A stretch of DNA of 64,000 nt from Semisulcospira habei. Taxonomy: Eukaryota > Mollusca > Gastropoda > Semisulcospiridae. The stretch covers positions 121,683,451 through 121,747,450 of the forward strand of contig BTPG01000002.1 of assembly GCA_036245525.1 (NCBI GenBank). Direction: 5' to 3'. Made by a program: the position numbers and the translations under genes. The notes beneath the pieces were generated by a model. It had not been told where the DNA came from. It was given only the letters and a program-made list of their open reading frames with translations, and did not search any database. Below are positions 32,783 through 43,857 of the stretch, piece by piece; positions within the stretch are counted from its first letter, which is position 1, and every line of letters begins with the position of its first letter.

Positions 32783-32951
32783 CTGCAAAACATAGTGCAT
32801 AATGAAAAAACGAGCGAGCGTGCCCCCGCGAGCCCGCAATACGAATCCGCGAACGAACGAAGTGCAGTGCACGGCGTACGCCGAGGCCCGGCTCTCTACC
32901 CCTTCCCTTGAGCGCCGGACGAAGGCAATAACCGAGGTTTTACCTTGCCAT
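32783..32951 (-). other. 8-nt first coding exon and intron, element C
   Basis: ATGGCAAG (32,951-32,944) is followed by the donor GTAAAACC. The 161-nt intron ends at the acceptor TATGTTTTGCAG (32,783). The joined frame meets a TAA two codons after the junction codon; element D has CAA there, so the stop looks like a recent point change. Confidence 0.7.
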
Positions 32952-33641
32952 AATGACGAACAGGGGAACCCACAACGTCGCAGACCAACCAGCGCCCGCG
33001 GCGAAGCCCGACAGAAATGGCGGTGAAGGCCTGCTCGACCCAGTCCACGGTCCGTGAGCGGAGACGACGCAGTCAACACAGGCACGACCGGTCCCCGAAG
33101 CAGGAACGCCACCGAAATACACAGGAAGCGTCCAAGCCTAACACGTGGCACGCGGAGGCTAGCAGTAGAGCGAAGCCGAAGTCAGTACACAGGGAAGGCG
33201 CAACACGCTACGGCGCGACCGGCCACAAGCGAGTGAGCACAGTTCACAAGGCGTCGCTATCTCGTCAGGACCAGCACAAACACTGACGAGAAAGCAAAGG
33301 AAAGCATCCCAAGGAAAGCGTCCAAGCCTAACACAAGGCACAGCGTAGGAAACACCTCCAATGTTCCCACAACGAAGTTTACACAGTCTAAGTTCTTTTC
33401 TCTAGAGACACCGTCGTACACAACCTTCCAATGTCTAGCAAAGAAACTGACTGGTGAGCTTCCGCTGGGCGCATGCGCGATTGGGTTGGAAGGGAGGCTA
33501 CTCGGATTACCGCCTAGGCTATGGCGCCCCTCACATGCCATCACGGCCATATTCGTACACAACAATTTTGGCTAAAATTAGTCTAGCTAAGAAACCATTC
33601 CTATTAGTAATACCATCGGTAATGTGTTTTGAGGAAACAAA

Positions 33642-34220
33642 CATCTCACGAATTTTCGAAGACTATCTGTCATCATGTCAACGCTGTAAAATAAAATCTT
33701 ACCTTAAAATCCATCTCAGCACTAGCCCTGCTGTTAACAACGAGCGTTTTTTTTGGTATTCTTTTTTCCAGATATCCAAACACACATGACACTTTAGAAT
33801 ATAACAACGACAATCTGCTGCACACTCGAAGCATCCCCTTCAGTCATCTTGAATCTAAAAGCACAAGGCACCATGCTAACTTGCACAAGCTGTCACATCA
33901 GTGGTCAAATGCCGATCGCTTCATCAAAAAGTTCTTAATTTTTCTGAATCACACAGCAATAAAGAAGCACTGTCACTGTCATACTGTGACGACCTTGTGT
34001 AAACATTGCAGCTTGAATCATTCTGTACACAAGCCAAGATTAGCTTTTTACTCGCGAAACTTGCGCTTCACACGGAATCATGCTACGTCACACTCTGTCT
34101 CGTAAAGACTGGAAATCCCCGGCAGAACATGTATATTCAATGGTGTCATTTCTCCACCACAGAAGCGGCCGTCTTCATAAACTGGATTTTTCTAAACAAT
34201 AAACGGAGGAAGGAAAACAA
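33642..34220. other. Intron, nothing recognised
   Basis: Right flank of element C. AT-rich with no recognisable domain, RNA gene or repeat. Confidence 0.5.
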
Positions 34221-34221
34221 A

Positions 34222-34481
<260 letters not shown>

Positions 34482-34509
34482 ATTTTAATTTTTTCTCTTT
34501 TTTTCTGAG

Positions 34510-35090
34510 GTTGGGGAGGTTGATTGATTGATTGTACATTGCTTAACGTCCCGACAGCAACAAGGCTTTCTCAGGACGTGCCTGCACTGCTTGTGAAAAA
34601 AAATAAACAGAACATTGAATGTGTGTCGCCAGCCGGTCAAATACATTAAATAAACCTAACACATGGGGCCTAAATAAAGCTAAGACCATTTAGCAACACA
34701 CATCCAATATCAAGAGCTACAGGCAGTGCAGACAGTAGGGAGAGTTTTAAAAAGGCAAATACAGGTGAATGGACCTCGGGTAGACAGAAACACATGCCCC
34801 AGAATAGAGAGAAAAACCCACCCTGTGGGGCTGACCAGGGTGACCCTGGGAACTAAAAAATACCTAACCCCACCCAAGTCCCCCAGGGCAGACCCGGGTG
34901 GGGATGAGGTTGGGGAGGGAGGGGGGGATGGGTCATTTTACTTATATATGTTTTATCTTTTGCTGTATCATCTGATGTATTTTTATATGTGTAGAGTAGC
35001 AGGACAGTTTGGAAGACAGGCATTGCTATGCCTAAAACTTTTTACCCTGAATAAAAACGTTTCATCATCATCCTGCTGTAGGGCCGGGGC
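34510..35090. repeat. LINE/SINE 3'-end-like sequences
   Basis: 34,516-34,600 starts with a TGAT repeat and TTGCTTAACGTCCCGACAGC, which resembles a minus-oriented LINE 3' end. 34,985-35,075 (GGACAGTTTGGAAGACAGGC, TGCCTAAAAC, AATAAAAACGTTTCATCATC) is a plus-oriented CR1-like end related to 14,613-14,700. The exact family is unclear. A G/A-rich stretch with no signal lies in between. Confidence 0.5.
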
Positions 35091-35744
35091 TACATTGGCT
35101 TAAATGGTCTGAAAAATGCATTTTTCTTTAAAATGTATTTTTTTCGAAAATTACTTACCGATGACATTACAGTAAGGAAAAGGTTCTTAGCTAGACTAAT
35201 TTTAGCCAAAATTGTTCTGTACGTATATGGCAGTGTTGGCAGGTGATGGGTGCCATAGCCTAGGCGGTAACCCGAGTAGCCTCCCTTCCATCCAGGCCTG
35301 CGCCCAGCGGAAGCTCACCAGTTTCTTAGCGGACCAGCGGCAAGCGGGGCAGGTGGGAGGGTCCTTCAAGTAATGTCATCGGTAAGTATTTTTTTGAAAA
35401 AAATACATTTTTAAGAAAAATACATTTGTTTCCTCAAAACACATTACCAATGACATTACAGTAAGGAAGAATCCCGAAAAGGAGGCGGGTGCCGCTATAA
35501 CGCCCCTAACCCACCCCCTAGAGACCACTAGAGCCGCCCTCCCTAAGCAACCTCCCGATACTCACAAACCTGAGGATGCAGATGATCGTCTTGGTCTATA
35601 CCTGCGTATTTCTCTGTGGGCTGGCGATTGGGTGTCTGATAGGCGGGGGCAGGGGATCTAACTGTTTGTCTGTCTAGCGCTGAGTGATTCCCCTTGGTTT
35701 GTGTACAAACCTCCCTCTAATTTTAGCAAAGATACTTACGGGAG

Positions 35745-37160
35745 GGAGTGTTGCGCCGCCACGATGTCCCCCACCAGCGAAAGGTTTTGGCGCTGGTTGG
35801 AGAGGTCCCTCAGGTAGAAGCGGGCGAAGGTAGTCTCTGCACGCCAACCCACGACTGCCACAATGTCTTTGCGGTCGAATGCAAGGCTTGTTGCCATGAC
35901 TCTGACCTCGTGCGCCCTGATGCTCATACATCTGGCTGTGTCAGGGGAAAGGTCTTGGTAGGCGGAGCGTATCACCCATCAGAGCCAGGAGGATATCGTC
36001 TGGGCTGAGATATCATTCTACCTGGAACAGTGGGAGGAAAAGGCGGGTGCGACCCCTGCGAAGCGGCTTGGTCCAGCGCAGGTACACACGTAAAGCACTC
36101 ACCGGGTCCTGTTGTGTGAACTCACGGGTGGAGCCTGGGTCTCTCAATGTTACATGGTGACCAACTGCGGGGCAGCCAAGGAGATCGGGTCTTGGCGAGA
36201 AACACCGGGTCGGGCAGCAGTAGAACTGAGCCGTCCGTCCGGAACTGCAAACAAGCGGGGGTGTGCTGATATTCTTATTTTCTTTTCGCGGCGCTCGAGG
36301 TTCCGCGACCGGGCAGAGACCACTCGACGGGACTGTGGTGGCTGCCGGCGCTAGAGCTCGGGCTCGCAGCCTAAGCCGCGGCGTTGAAGGCTCTACAACC
36401 TGGTAAGGGCCACTCATCGGGTCTGTGGGGCTTACCGGCGTTGGACCCCTTACCCGTGCTGGTTGTGCAGCTCGCTGACCCTGGAAGCAGACGCGAGGGT
36501 CAGTAAGAAGCAGGTCTTCCACGTCATGTCCGGTATCCTCGCCAACTGGGTCGGTTCGAAGCGGTCAAAGTTGAGCCCAGTAAGGACCCAAGGCAGGTCC
36601 CATCGCGGCACCAGGGAGCGAAGGGCGGGACGTTGTAGACCGAAGTGGGCCATCAGTTCGGCGAGGTCTTTGCAGTTACCAGAGTCGGGTCGTCCCAAGT
36701 GTCTGTACCTGTCAGCGACCATGGTCAGGTAGCCGCGAAAGGAGATTGGCGCTGAACGCTGGTAGGTGAACAGCCAGAGGAAGAAGTCTGCCAGAAGAGG
36801 AACCGTCAATTCGTGGGGGAGAGGCGCATGCCGTCACACCAGTCGCACAGGACTCGCCACTCCCCTTTGTAGCCTCGTCTGTTCGAGATTCTGCGGGCAG
36901 TAGCGATAGCTTCCACGGCCGCACCTGAGAAGCGTCTAGTGGCGAGGGCTTACCGCACAATCTCCGGGCGGGAAGGAGAAGCCGTACGGGGCACGGATGG
37001 TACAGCGCCTGCCGTGGTTGCTTGAGCATCGTGCGCGGGGTGGGAAGCCGCCGCGGTGGAGCCGTGGCGAGGCTCAGGAGGTCGGTGGTCCACAACTTGG
37101 TCCAGCAGAACGAGGCCACCAGGAACAGGGTCGCGTTGCACCCTCTGAGCTTGAGTAGTA
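35745..37160 (-). pseudogene. Element D tyrosine recombinase region
   Basis: Readable blocks: LLPLFVSP-like linker remnants, YQRSAPISFRGYLTMVADRY, RWDLPWVLTGLNFDRFEPTQ, TWKTCFLLTLASASRVSELH (first Arg), then an abrupt switch at about 36,465 to Gag repeat sequence. After it come VSALRVYLRWTKPLRRGRTR, SAYQDLSPDTARCMSIRAHE with VRVMATSLAF, IVAVVGWRAETTFARFYLRD (Tyr). Residues R, H-x-x-R, GW and Y are present, but the frame is broken and split by about 190 bp of foreign sequence. Confidence 0.8.
36270..36470 (-). repeat. Gag-repeat segment inserted in D recombinase region
   Basis: GCGGCGCTCGAGGTTCCGCG through GGACCCCTTACCCGTGCTGG matches 39,968-40,143 of the same element (Gag) at well over 90% by eye. 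It replaces recombinase codons between the first-Arg block and the LRVYLR block. Confidence 0.8.
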
Positions 37161-38880
37161 CTTAGGGAACGAGCATCATCGGCGGGTAGGCGTAGGCGAC
37201 CAGGCCGTCCCACGGGATGGAGAGAGCGTCGACTGCCCAGGCAAGCGAGTCTGGAATCGGCGAGACGAAGCGGGGAAGCTGTCGATTCCACCTCGGCGTG
37301 ATCAAGGGGAAGTGTCCGTTGCGCAGATCACCCGAACGATGTCTGGACGGCCCGTCCACTCTTGTGCGGAGAAGCTGGCCGCGACACGCGAGTCGGCCGG
37401 TCATGCAGACGCCCCTGGAAGGCTCTTGCTCGAAAGCGACGTCACGATCTTCGCACCAACGGAGCCCGTGGCAGCGGAGGAAGTACAGGTAGAGGAAGCG
37501 TGCCCCGCCTTGCTTCTGAAGTAGTCGACCACCGTGGCGCTGTCGGAGGGAACGAGAAGCTCCTGGCATCAGGAACGTGACACCCGAAGCTGGACAAGGA
37601 AATCCGGAGGCCATCCGCCGGAGGCAGGGTAGGGTCTCGGTAACAGGGGAGCGCTCCCGGTGACGAAGCTTGCGTCGACGTGAGGGACATCCTGGGAGGA
37701 GGGGAGGAAGGGGAACTCCCGTCGCGCGCCAGTCTGGATCCGCCCCGTGAAGAAGGTGAGGGCGTAGCAATGGTCGCACCGGAACCTGAGACTCAAGGTC
37801 GCCTGTCGAGGGTCGTCCTGGAAGAAGCAGGAGCCGCTGAGGCGGGGGCAGTAGAGACATCCGAGGGGAAGAAGGTCCGCTGTGGTACTCACCAATCCCC
37901 GCAGCCGAAGTCGCCGTCTGGCGGAGTACGCCTGCTCTATAGACAACCGCAGCGCTGGGTTCGCCAAGTGCTGCGTTCGCCGCTTAGGAAACTGCCCTTC
38001 GTGGGGTCGGTGCGAGGTTCCATCGGCAGGTAGAGAAGCGGCGCGAAGGCGAGAGGTTGAACTTGCCCACGTAGACCAGAAACCAAGCCTGCCGAGGGGA
38101 TCCCAAGAGCATCTCGATCCTTCTCCAGGGAGGACTCCGACCGGTTACACAAGGGGATCGTCTACGGATGTCGATGTGGAGCACGAAGACGTCCGACTGG
38201 TCCTCTCTGCAACAGAGTACAGCCATGGTAGAACCGCCAGAGGCTGCGAAGCCACCGCAGGAAGCGCGCGACCCTGGCAGGTCACGCCGTCGAAGGTAAA
38301 GCGGAGGGAACGGCTTCTCTATCTGGGGACGACCAGAACGCAACGCAGTCCGAGGAGGTCACCTACCAGCTCCGTATCATCTAGGAAGTCGCCGAGTCCA
38401 GGCTGACGGCCCAGTCCAAGTCTGCCCTGCGAGGAGAAGTCTCGGGCGGTCTCCCCGCCGAAGGACGGGTCGGTGACGAACTTGTACAACATGGTGCGCG
38501 CGTCGACTGTCGTAGCTGCTACCAAGGTCGGGATGTCGAAGCGCTGGGGGCATCCTGAAGTCCCCGTTCACACGAAGTGGTAGCTGGCAAGGTGTCGACC
38601 CAGGAGTGGTACGCTGCGAGGTAGGAGAAGACCGGCAAGCCAGGAAGCTCGTAACCGCGGCTAGAGAAGGGAGACTCCGATCATCGACGCTCGGAACGAT
38701 AAAGGCCCAGTCATGCGTAGGCAAGCGCCGTCTCCGCAGGCAGACGCGCCATGACCCGGGGCCGTGAGATAACGTGCTGGGGCGCCGTCAGGTACCCTGT
38801 GTCGTCGCCGAAGCTACTAAGGAAGAAAACGGATCATTAGCTTACCGCGCTTAACTTACCTTCCAGCTGTAAGCGCTTAC
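37160..38880 (-). pseudogene. Element D RT-RNase H, heavily decayed
   Basis: Only scattered blocks align with C: FVTDPSFGGETARDF (compare IVAPYFRMETARAL), RLGLGRQPGLGDFLDDTE (compare FAVSLDLSDAYL), MCNRSESSLEKDRDALGIPS (compare LLLRNQAESALKEDRDALL), and RNase H remnants (ISLSS... VPSDSATVVDYF) near 37,530. Frameshifts occur every 50-100 nt. Divergence from C is clearly greater than in the flanking recombinase and terminal repeats. Confidence 0.6.
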
Positions 38881-40319
38881 AAAGTGTACACGCCACAAAA
38901 ACCCTACTAGTGGTTGGAAGCCGAACCGGAGGCGGTGTGGCTAGCCGAGGCCGAGGCCGCGCTCGGAGAAGTCTAAGCGCAGCGCGGGCGCCCACGGCCC
39001 GCAGTCTCATCCTGTCCAGAGTAAAGCACTGTCCCTGTGTTGCACGCCGTACCTCTGTGCTGGGCCGGAAGGCAAACAGCGTAGCCCGTGTAGGCCTAGA
39101 CGACCTGACCCGTGAGCGTCAGGCGAGCGGCCGCCGCTGCTCCTGTAGTCTCGCCCGGGGCGATGGTACTTGTAACGGGCTTGAGGCGGAACACTTCTGT
39201 TGGGCTGTGGCAGGATCGGTCGGCCAAAGTCTAGTCCCGACGGCAGGCCTAGGGTGACGGGTGGGATCTGAGTGCGGGACCCAGTCTGCAGTAGCGGCGG
39301 TCAGTCCCGCAAGAGCGGCCGCCGTAGAGGAATGGACGTCCGCTGGTTCTTCTACCACTCCGTGGTCCGTCCACACCGTCCTAAGGGTAGACGGGGCGTG
39401 TGAAATCGACGTGAACACGGCTCATCCCTAATTAACCTGGCGAGCGGGCGCACAAAAGCCGAGCAGTCTTATCCGGTCATGAGCTCCTTTCTCTGACCCT
39501 CCGCCGCGAGACAGCCTTAGTCGCCCGCGGAGTTAACCAATAATATTACTTGAACTTGGAGTGGGACGCCGAAGCTTCAAGCAAACACAACGTGATCCCG
39601 ACTCATCGCTTACCCTTCCCCAAGGAGCGGGAGCACACTAGTCCCGCAGTCTTGTCTACTCGTGGTCCCCTGTCACTGACTATGAGCAGGGCGCCGAACG
39701 TCTGTGCTGGACTAGAGTCGAAGATTGGCCTGCACGTCGCGGGCCATCCTCAAAGTGGGCCTGTCAGTACTTCGAGAAGGCGGGCACCGGCCGAGATGCT
39801 AGGCGTAGTCCCCTTCCTGCGGCTTAAGTCACGCAAGCGCCGCATGGTCCAGCATTCTCGTGGGCGGGACATCTTATCTTGTATGTGCTGGCGTATACCA
39901 CAGGTTGCAGCGGACGTCGGCCCGGAGGGAGGTCTCAGGAGGTGTAGGGGCTTTGTCACGAGGCCTAGCTCGCGGCGCTCGAGGTTCCGCGACCGGGCAG
40001 AGACCACTCGACGGGACTGTGGTGGTTGCCGGTGCTAGAGCTCGGGCTCGCGGCCTAAGCCGCGGCGTTGAAGGATCTACAACCTGGTAAGGGCCACTCG
40101 TCGGGTCTGTGGGGCTTACCGGTGTTGGACCCCTTATCCGTGCTGGCGTCGGCCGATGGCGGCGGTAGAAGCTCCATAGCTGGGTCCACTGTTCTTCCAG
40201 CCAGGGGCGCAGACCAGGCACGGGTGAGTGGAGGCACAGCCGGAACAAGGTAGGCAACAGCATGTCCGTCATTAGGCTATTGGAACTGTCCACATCGTGA
40301 GCAGGTGTGGACTTGCCAA
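38880..40319 (-). pseudogene. Element D Gag region, decayed
   Basis: The start after the intron (40,319) reads WQVHTCSRCGQFQ (C-x2-C), LFRLCLHSPVPG in a shifted frame, and EEQWTQLWSFYRRHRPTPA, matching C. The Pro/Ala repeat lies at 39,968-40,143. Between about 38,900 and 39,950 the GC-rich sequence shows no clear match to Gag of the others. It may be highly mutated Gag or an unrelated insert. Confidence 0.5.
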
Positions 40320-40496
40320 CTGCAAACATAGTGCACAAAGAAATGCAAGCGAGCGTGCCCCCGCGGGCCCGCAATACGAATCCGCGCGGCAACGCGTACA
40401 AACGAAGTTAAGTGCACGGCGTATGCCGACGCCTGGCGCTCTACCCCCTCCCTTGAGCGCCGGTCGTAGGCAATAACCGAGGTTTTACCTTGATAA
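40320..40496 (-). other. Degenerate first exon and intron, element D
   Basis: The donor GTAAAACC (40,488-40,481) and the acceptor TATGTTTGCAG (ends 40,320) are conserved around a 169-nt intron. The start exon has become ATCAAG instead of ATGGCAAG, so the start codon is lost. Exon 2 keeps CAA where element C has TAA. Confidence 0.6.
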
Positions 40497-41187
40497 GGGA
40501 GAAGCAGGGAAACCCACAAAGGTCGCAGACCAACCAGTGCCCGCGGCGAAACCCAACAGCAATGGCGGCGAAGGCCGGCTCGACCCAGTCCACGGTCCGT
40601 GAGCGGAGACCACGCAGTCTTCACAGGCACAACCGGTCCCTGAAGCTGGGAACACCACCGCGAATCACAGGAAGCGTCCAAGCCCAACACAGGGCACTCC
40701 GAGGCTAGCAGTAGAGCGAAACCGAAAGTCAGGACACAGGGAGAGCGCAACACGCTACGGCCAGACCGGCCTCGAGCAAGTGAGCACAGTTCACAAGGCG
40801 CCGCTGTCTCGTCAGGTCTAATTCACAAACACCGACGAGGAAAACCCACAGGAAAGGGTCCAAGCCTAACACAAGGTACAGCGTAGGGAACACCTCCAAC
40901 AAAACACTAAGGTTTCCACAACTGAAGTTTATGCAGTCCGAAGCTAGAGACACTGACGTACACAACCTTCCATTGTCTAGCAAAGAAACTGATTGGTGAG
41001 CTTCCGCTGGGCGCATGCCCGGATGGGATGGAAGGGAGGCTACTCGGGTTACCGCCTAGGCTATGGCGCCCCTCACCTGCCAACACTGCCATAATTATAC
41101 GTACACAACAATTTTGGCTAAAATTAGTCCAGCTAAGAACCTTTTTCTTACTGTAATGTCATAGGTAATGTGTTTTGAGGAAACAAA

Positions 41188-42610
41188 TAGGCATAAAGAA
41201 CGCAGGGCTAACAAGAGACATAAATTATTAAATAAATCATAAATCTGGCACTACCCTTGAATTATCCCATTCCTGGCGTGAAATGTCAATCAGACTTAGC
41301 GCACGTTCGCCTCTTGACTAATCAAAACGCTGTAGACCATGTGCTTCTGACTTCCAAGCAGAAGGTTTGGCAAACCAACGGATGTTTAAGCTTGCATGGA
41401 AGAGTGTCGATGTTTCCATTATTTTAGCCAATTTCGGCAGTATTGGAGATGCCTGGAAAGCACTGTTGTTATGACGAATGTAAATCAGATTCCTGATACC
41501 CAAATCAATATCCAGGTGTAGATTTTTTCCCGTTCCCGAAGCCATTACCATGACTGAAATACACGAAAGAATGGATACTGTGAAAAGCTTGAGGTTGGCA
41601 ACATGGTCAACTGAACCCTGAGAAAATCATAAGACATCACTACGTATCCTCGAAAGTAAAATTTTTATTTTTCCGTGTTCCACCATAGTATTCAGAGACT
41701 GACTCAGATCGCTTGTACTTACATTTGGTCTGCTAAATTGGATCATAGATCTGTCAGTTGTGTGTGAAACATCTGTGCTAAATTAGATAGTAGATCTGTC
41801 AGTTGTGTGTAAAGCATTCGTGCATGTACGCTGACCCCGTATGGCTGTGAGAGTGAGCGCGAGACGCCTCACTGATGTAAACAGACAAGCACTAGCAGAA
41901 GATCTCAGGGAAAAAAAGAGACGTTTTTACACAGACTGCAGAAAAGTGTACTGATGACAATCTGCACGAGAATTTCTTTTAGACTCAATAGCGGGATATG
42001 CCCACATGTAGGTATAGGATCACCCATAACAGACTGTAGACAAATAAAAACTGATATTACCACTGGATAGAGCGCATAAACATGTGTGGTCGTGCAAAAA
42101 AGCTCTACCTTTTATAGTTTATGAAAAATCTCAACTTGATGTGGCGAAAATGAGATGATTTGTGCATTTCATAATATGCTAAGTTTAGGGTCGCATAACT
42201 ACATAATCTGTAGACTGACAATATCCCCACTTGCTGCACTGAGTAAACCCAACACCTAGTTTGTACTGATTATGTTACAGCTCCAAGTATGGTATACTTC
42301 AGAAGATATGCCATCCTAAAAATGGTTAAAAAAACAGATGTTGAAGAGCGCACTTTACTATGCTAGCAGTCTACAGTCGTGCTCTTTCTGTCAAGCAAGC
42401 ATAGCGCGCTTGCCGGACCCTGACTAAAGGGGCGGAGCCAAATAAAAAGTGGGTCAGTCTATTTGTTTACTGCCTCTTCGTTCCCTCTGAACATTCCACT
42501 GTCATTTGCGAGTGACACAGATTCACATGAGCACCAGCAGCCACAGAGGCTCACGTGAAGCTATGCCTACTGTGGACCAAGGCCAGTTCCAGTTGTGGCA
42601 GAAATTAACA
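41188..42610. other. Intron, no gene recognised
   Basis: It contains a 24-bp remnant of the R2 hairpin arm (CTGGCACTACCCTTGAATTA, 41,243-41,266). A short tandem duplication at about 41,728-41,815 (ATAGATCTGTCAGTTGTGTG, AGTAGATCTGTCAGTTGTGTG) is also seen. The rest is AT-rich without a recognisable exon or repeat. Confidence 0.5.
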
Positions 42611-42790
42611 CATTTAACCCCACAGCCACATTTCCCAAATTTTGGAAGTGTCACCTAACGACCATGTACCAGCGGCAGGAGATGGACAGACCATGACAAT
42701 TCAAGGGTAGTGCCAGATTTGCTTGGTACCTGATGGAACCATGCTAATCTGGCACTACCCTTGAATTATCATAACTGCCAATGGTACATA
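42611..42790. repeat. Hairpin MITE-like element R2, copy 5
   Basis: TTTAACCCCACAGCCACATT, GCAGGAGATGGACAGACCAT, then the palindrome AATTCAAGGGTAGTGCCAGA / AATCTGGCACTACCCTTGAA (42,690-42,775). Confidence 0.85.
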
Positions 42791-43278
42791 CTGGTAGCCG
42801 TCAGGTTACCATTTGGAAATGCGGACATGGGATTAAATGCAGTCGCTATTATCCTGCATCTCCAAAACATGTGAGCTGTCTGCTCCCTATTCCATCATCT
42901 ATCTTCCTAGCAGAGGATGCTCTTTTCAAGGTGCTGATGCATTCAGGGCATACACAATGCACAGTGAACAAATCTCAGATACATGAACAGAGTTCTTCGG
43001 ATTCATTGTCTGTATTTCTGCACATGGTTGTCTGTGCAGTAAATCATCTACTACAAATTGTAAGCATCACATCCTTTTTTTTTAAGTTCAGAAGAACCCA
43101 ATGGAGAAAGAAACATGCTTAGAAAAGACAGTTACGACATAATTGATTCAATTTCCATATTTGTCTTTTTTACGTTGCTTCCATCTGCTTCAGGCAAGAA
43201 TAAGTGGTTGTGGGAAACTGCAATAGGTCACTGTGACTTGTCTGCACAATAATGCAGTATACATGCTACCCATCTTAC

Positions 43279-43434
43279 CACAGTAGTCGCAATATTTGCG
43301 GCAGTTGGCATGGGCCCAAGACAAATACTGGCCAAGACACGATGAGCGCCCATACAGTTCGCAATTGGTGAGCTTGTCTGCACATACTTCTGGTGTAGTG
43401 GTGCCAGCAGAGGTGGCCGTTGTAGATGCATCAC
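43279..43434 (-). CDS. ShK gene exon: ShK domain 3
   Basis: 156 nt, phase 1-1, between the acceptor GTTGCCACACAG and the donor GTAAGATGG. A Thr/Ala-rich linker (DASTTATSAGTTTPE) is followed by CADKLTNCELYGRSSC and YLSWAHANCRKYCDYC, a complete six-Cys ShK domain with YG and W.H.NC landmarks. It is intact, with no stop. It precedes the 17.4-kb intron with elements C and D. Confidence 0.92.
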
Positions 43435-43577
43435 CTGTGTGGCAACACAATCACAATACAAGCTATTTTTACATCACAATCAGGTAAAAAAGAACGACAA
43501 TTAGCATCTTCATTTTAACTCTTTACACTTTTCTTATTGGCCTAGCTCCATTCTCATTTTCCCCTTGTCGTATGTTA

Positions 43578-43745
43578 CTTAACCCCTTTAACTCCAGAGC
43601 ACAACAACTAGAGATGAATTAACCATGAAAATTCAAGGGTAGTGCCAGATTAGCTTGACGCCTGATGGTGCCAAGCTAATATGGCACTGCCCTTAAATTA
43701 TCATAGGCGATCCATTTCCTGCAACTGGTACATAATGGGAGCTAA
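43578..43745. repeat. Hairpin MITE-like element R2, copy 6
   Basis: TTAACCCCTTTAACTCCAGA at one end and the central palindrome AATTCAAGGGTAGTGCCAGA / AAGCTAATATGGCACTGCCC (43,630-43,700). It lies 144 nt from the acceptor of the exon at 43,279-43,434. Confidence 0.8.
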
Positions 43746-43857
43746 TGAAAATCTGCTTTTTCCCAACAGAACAGCCATAGAGATATAATTCATGACTATT
43801 AGCAGTAAAGGTTTAACATGAACCTCCAGGGTTATCCCCATATTGACGGCTTCCCAA

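Larger units (their letters stand above)
27028..33641 (-). mobile_element. DIRS-like retrotransposon C (best preserved)
   Basis: About 6.6 kb. The 5' inverted terminal repeat (33,450-33,641) and its reverse at the 3' end (27,075-27,240) share ACAACAATTTTGGCTAAAAT and GCCTAGGCTATGGCGCCCCT. The outer ends are TTTTGAGGAAACAAAC (5') and TGTATTTTTCTTTAAAATG (3'). The internal complementary region at 27,291-27,389 joins complements of both outer ends. Content: 8-nt exon and intron, Gag, RT-RNase H, recombinase. Lesions are few (three or four stops, frameshifts at about 29,735 and around 28,640-28,830). It lies in the 17-kb intron between ShK exons 43,279 and 25,891, in sense orientation, and belongs to the C/D subfamily. 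Confidence 0.92.
35112..41187 (-). mobile_element. DIRS-like retrotransposon D
   Basis: About 6.1 kb, a sister of C by its terminal repeats (left 35,160-35,340, right about 40,990-41,187, ending TTTTGAGGAAACAAAT). The internal complementary region is at 35,370-35,469. The recombinase part is close to C, but the RT part (37.2-38.8 kb) is far more diverged and the Gag part (38.9-40.3 kb) is only recognisable at its start. It has a 155-bp insertion at 35,553-35,708 and a piece of Gag placed in the recombinase at 36,270-36,470. It lies in the same host intron and orientation as C. Confidence 0.85.

Noticed and set aside
41318..41551. 77-codon minus-strand frame as a host exon
   Set aside because: It has no flanking splice signals in a phase that joins the ShK exons and no recognisable domain.
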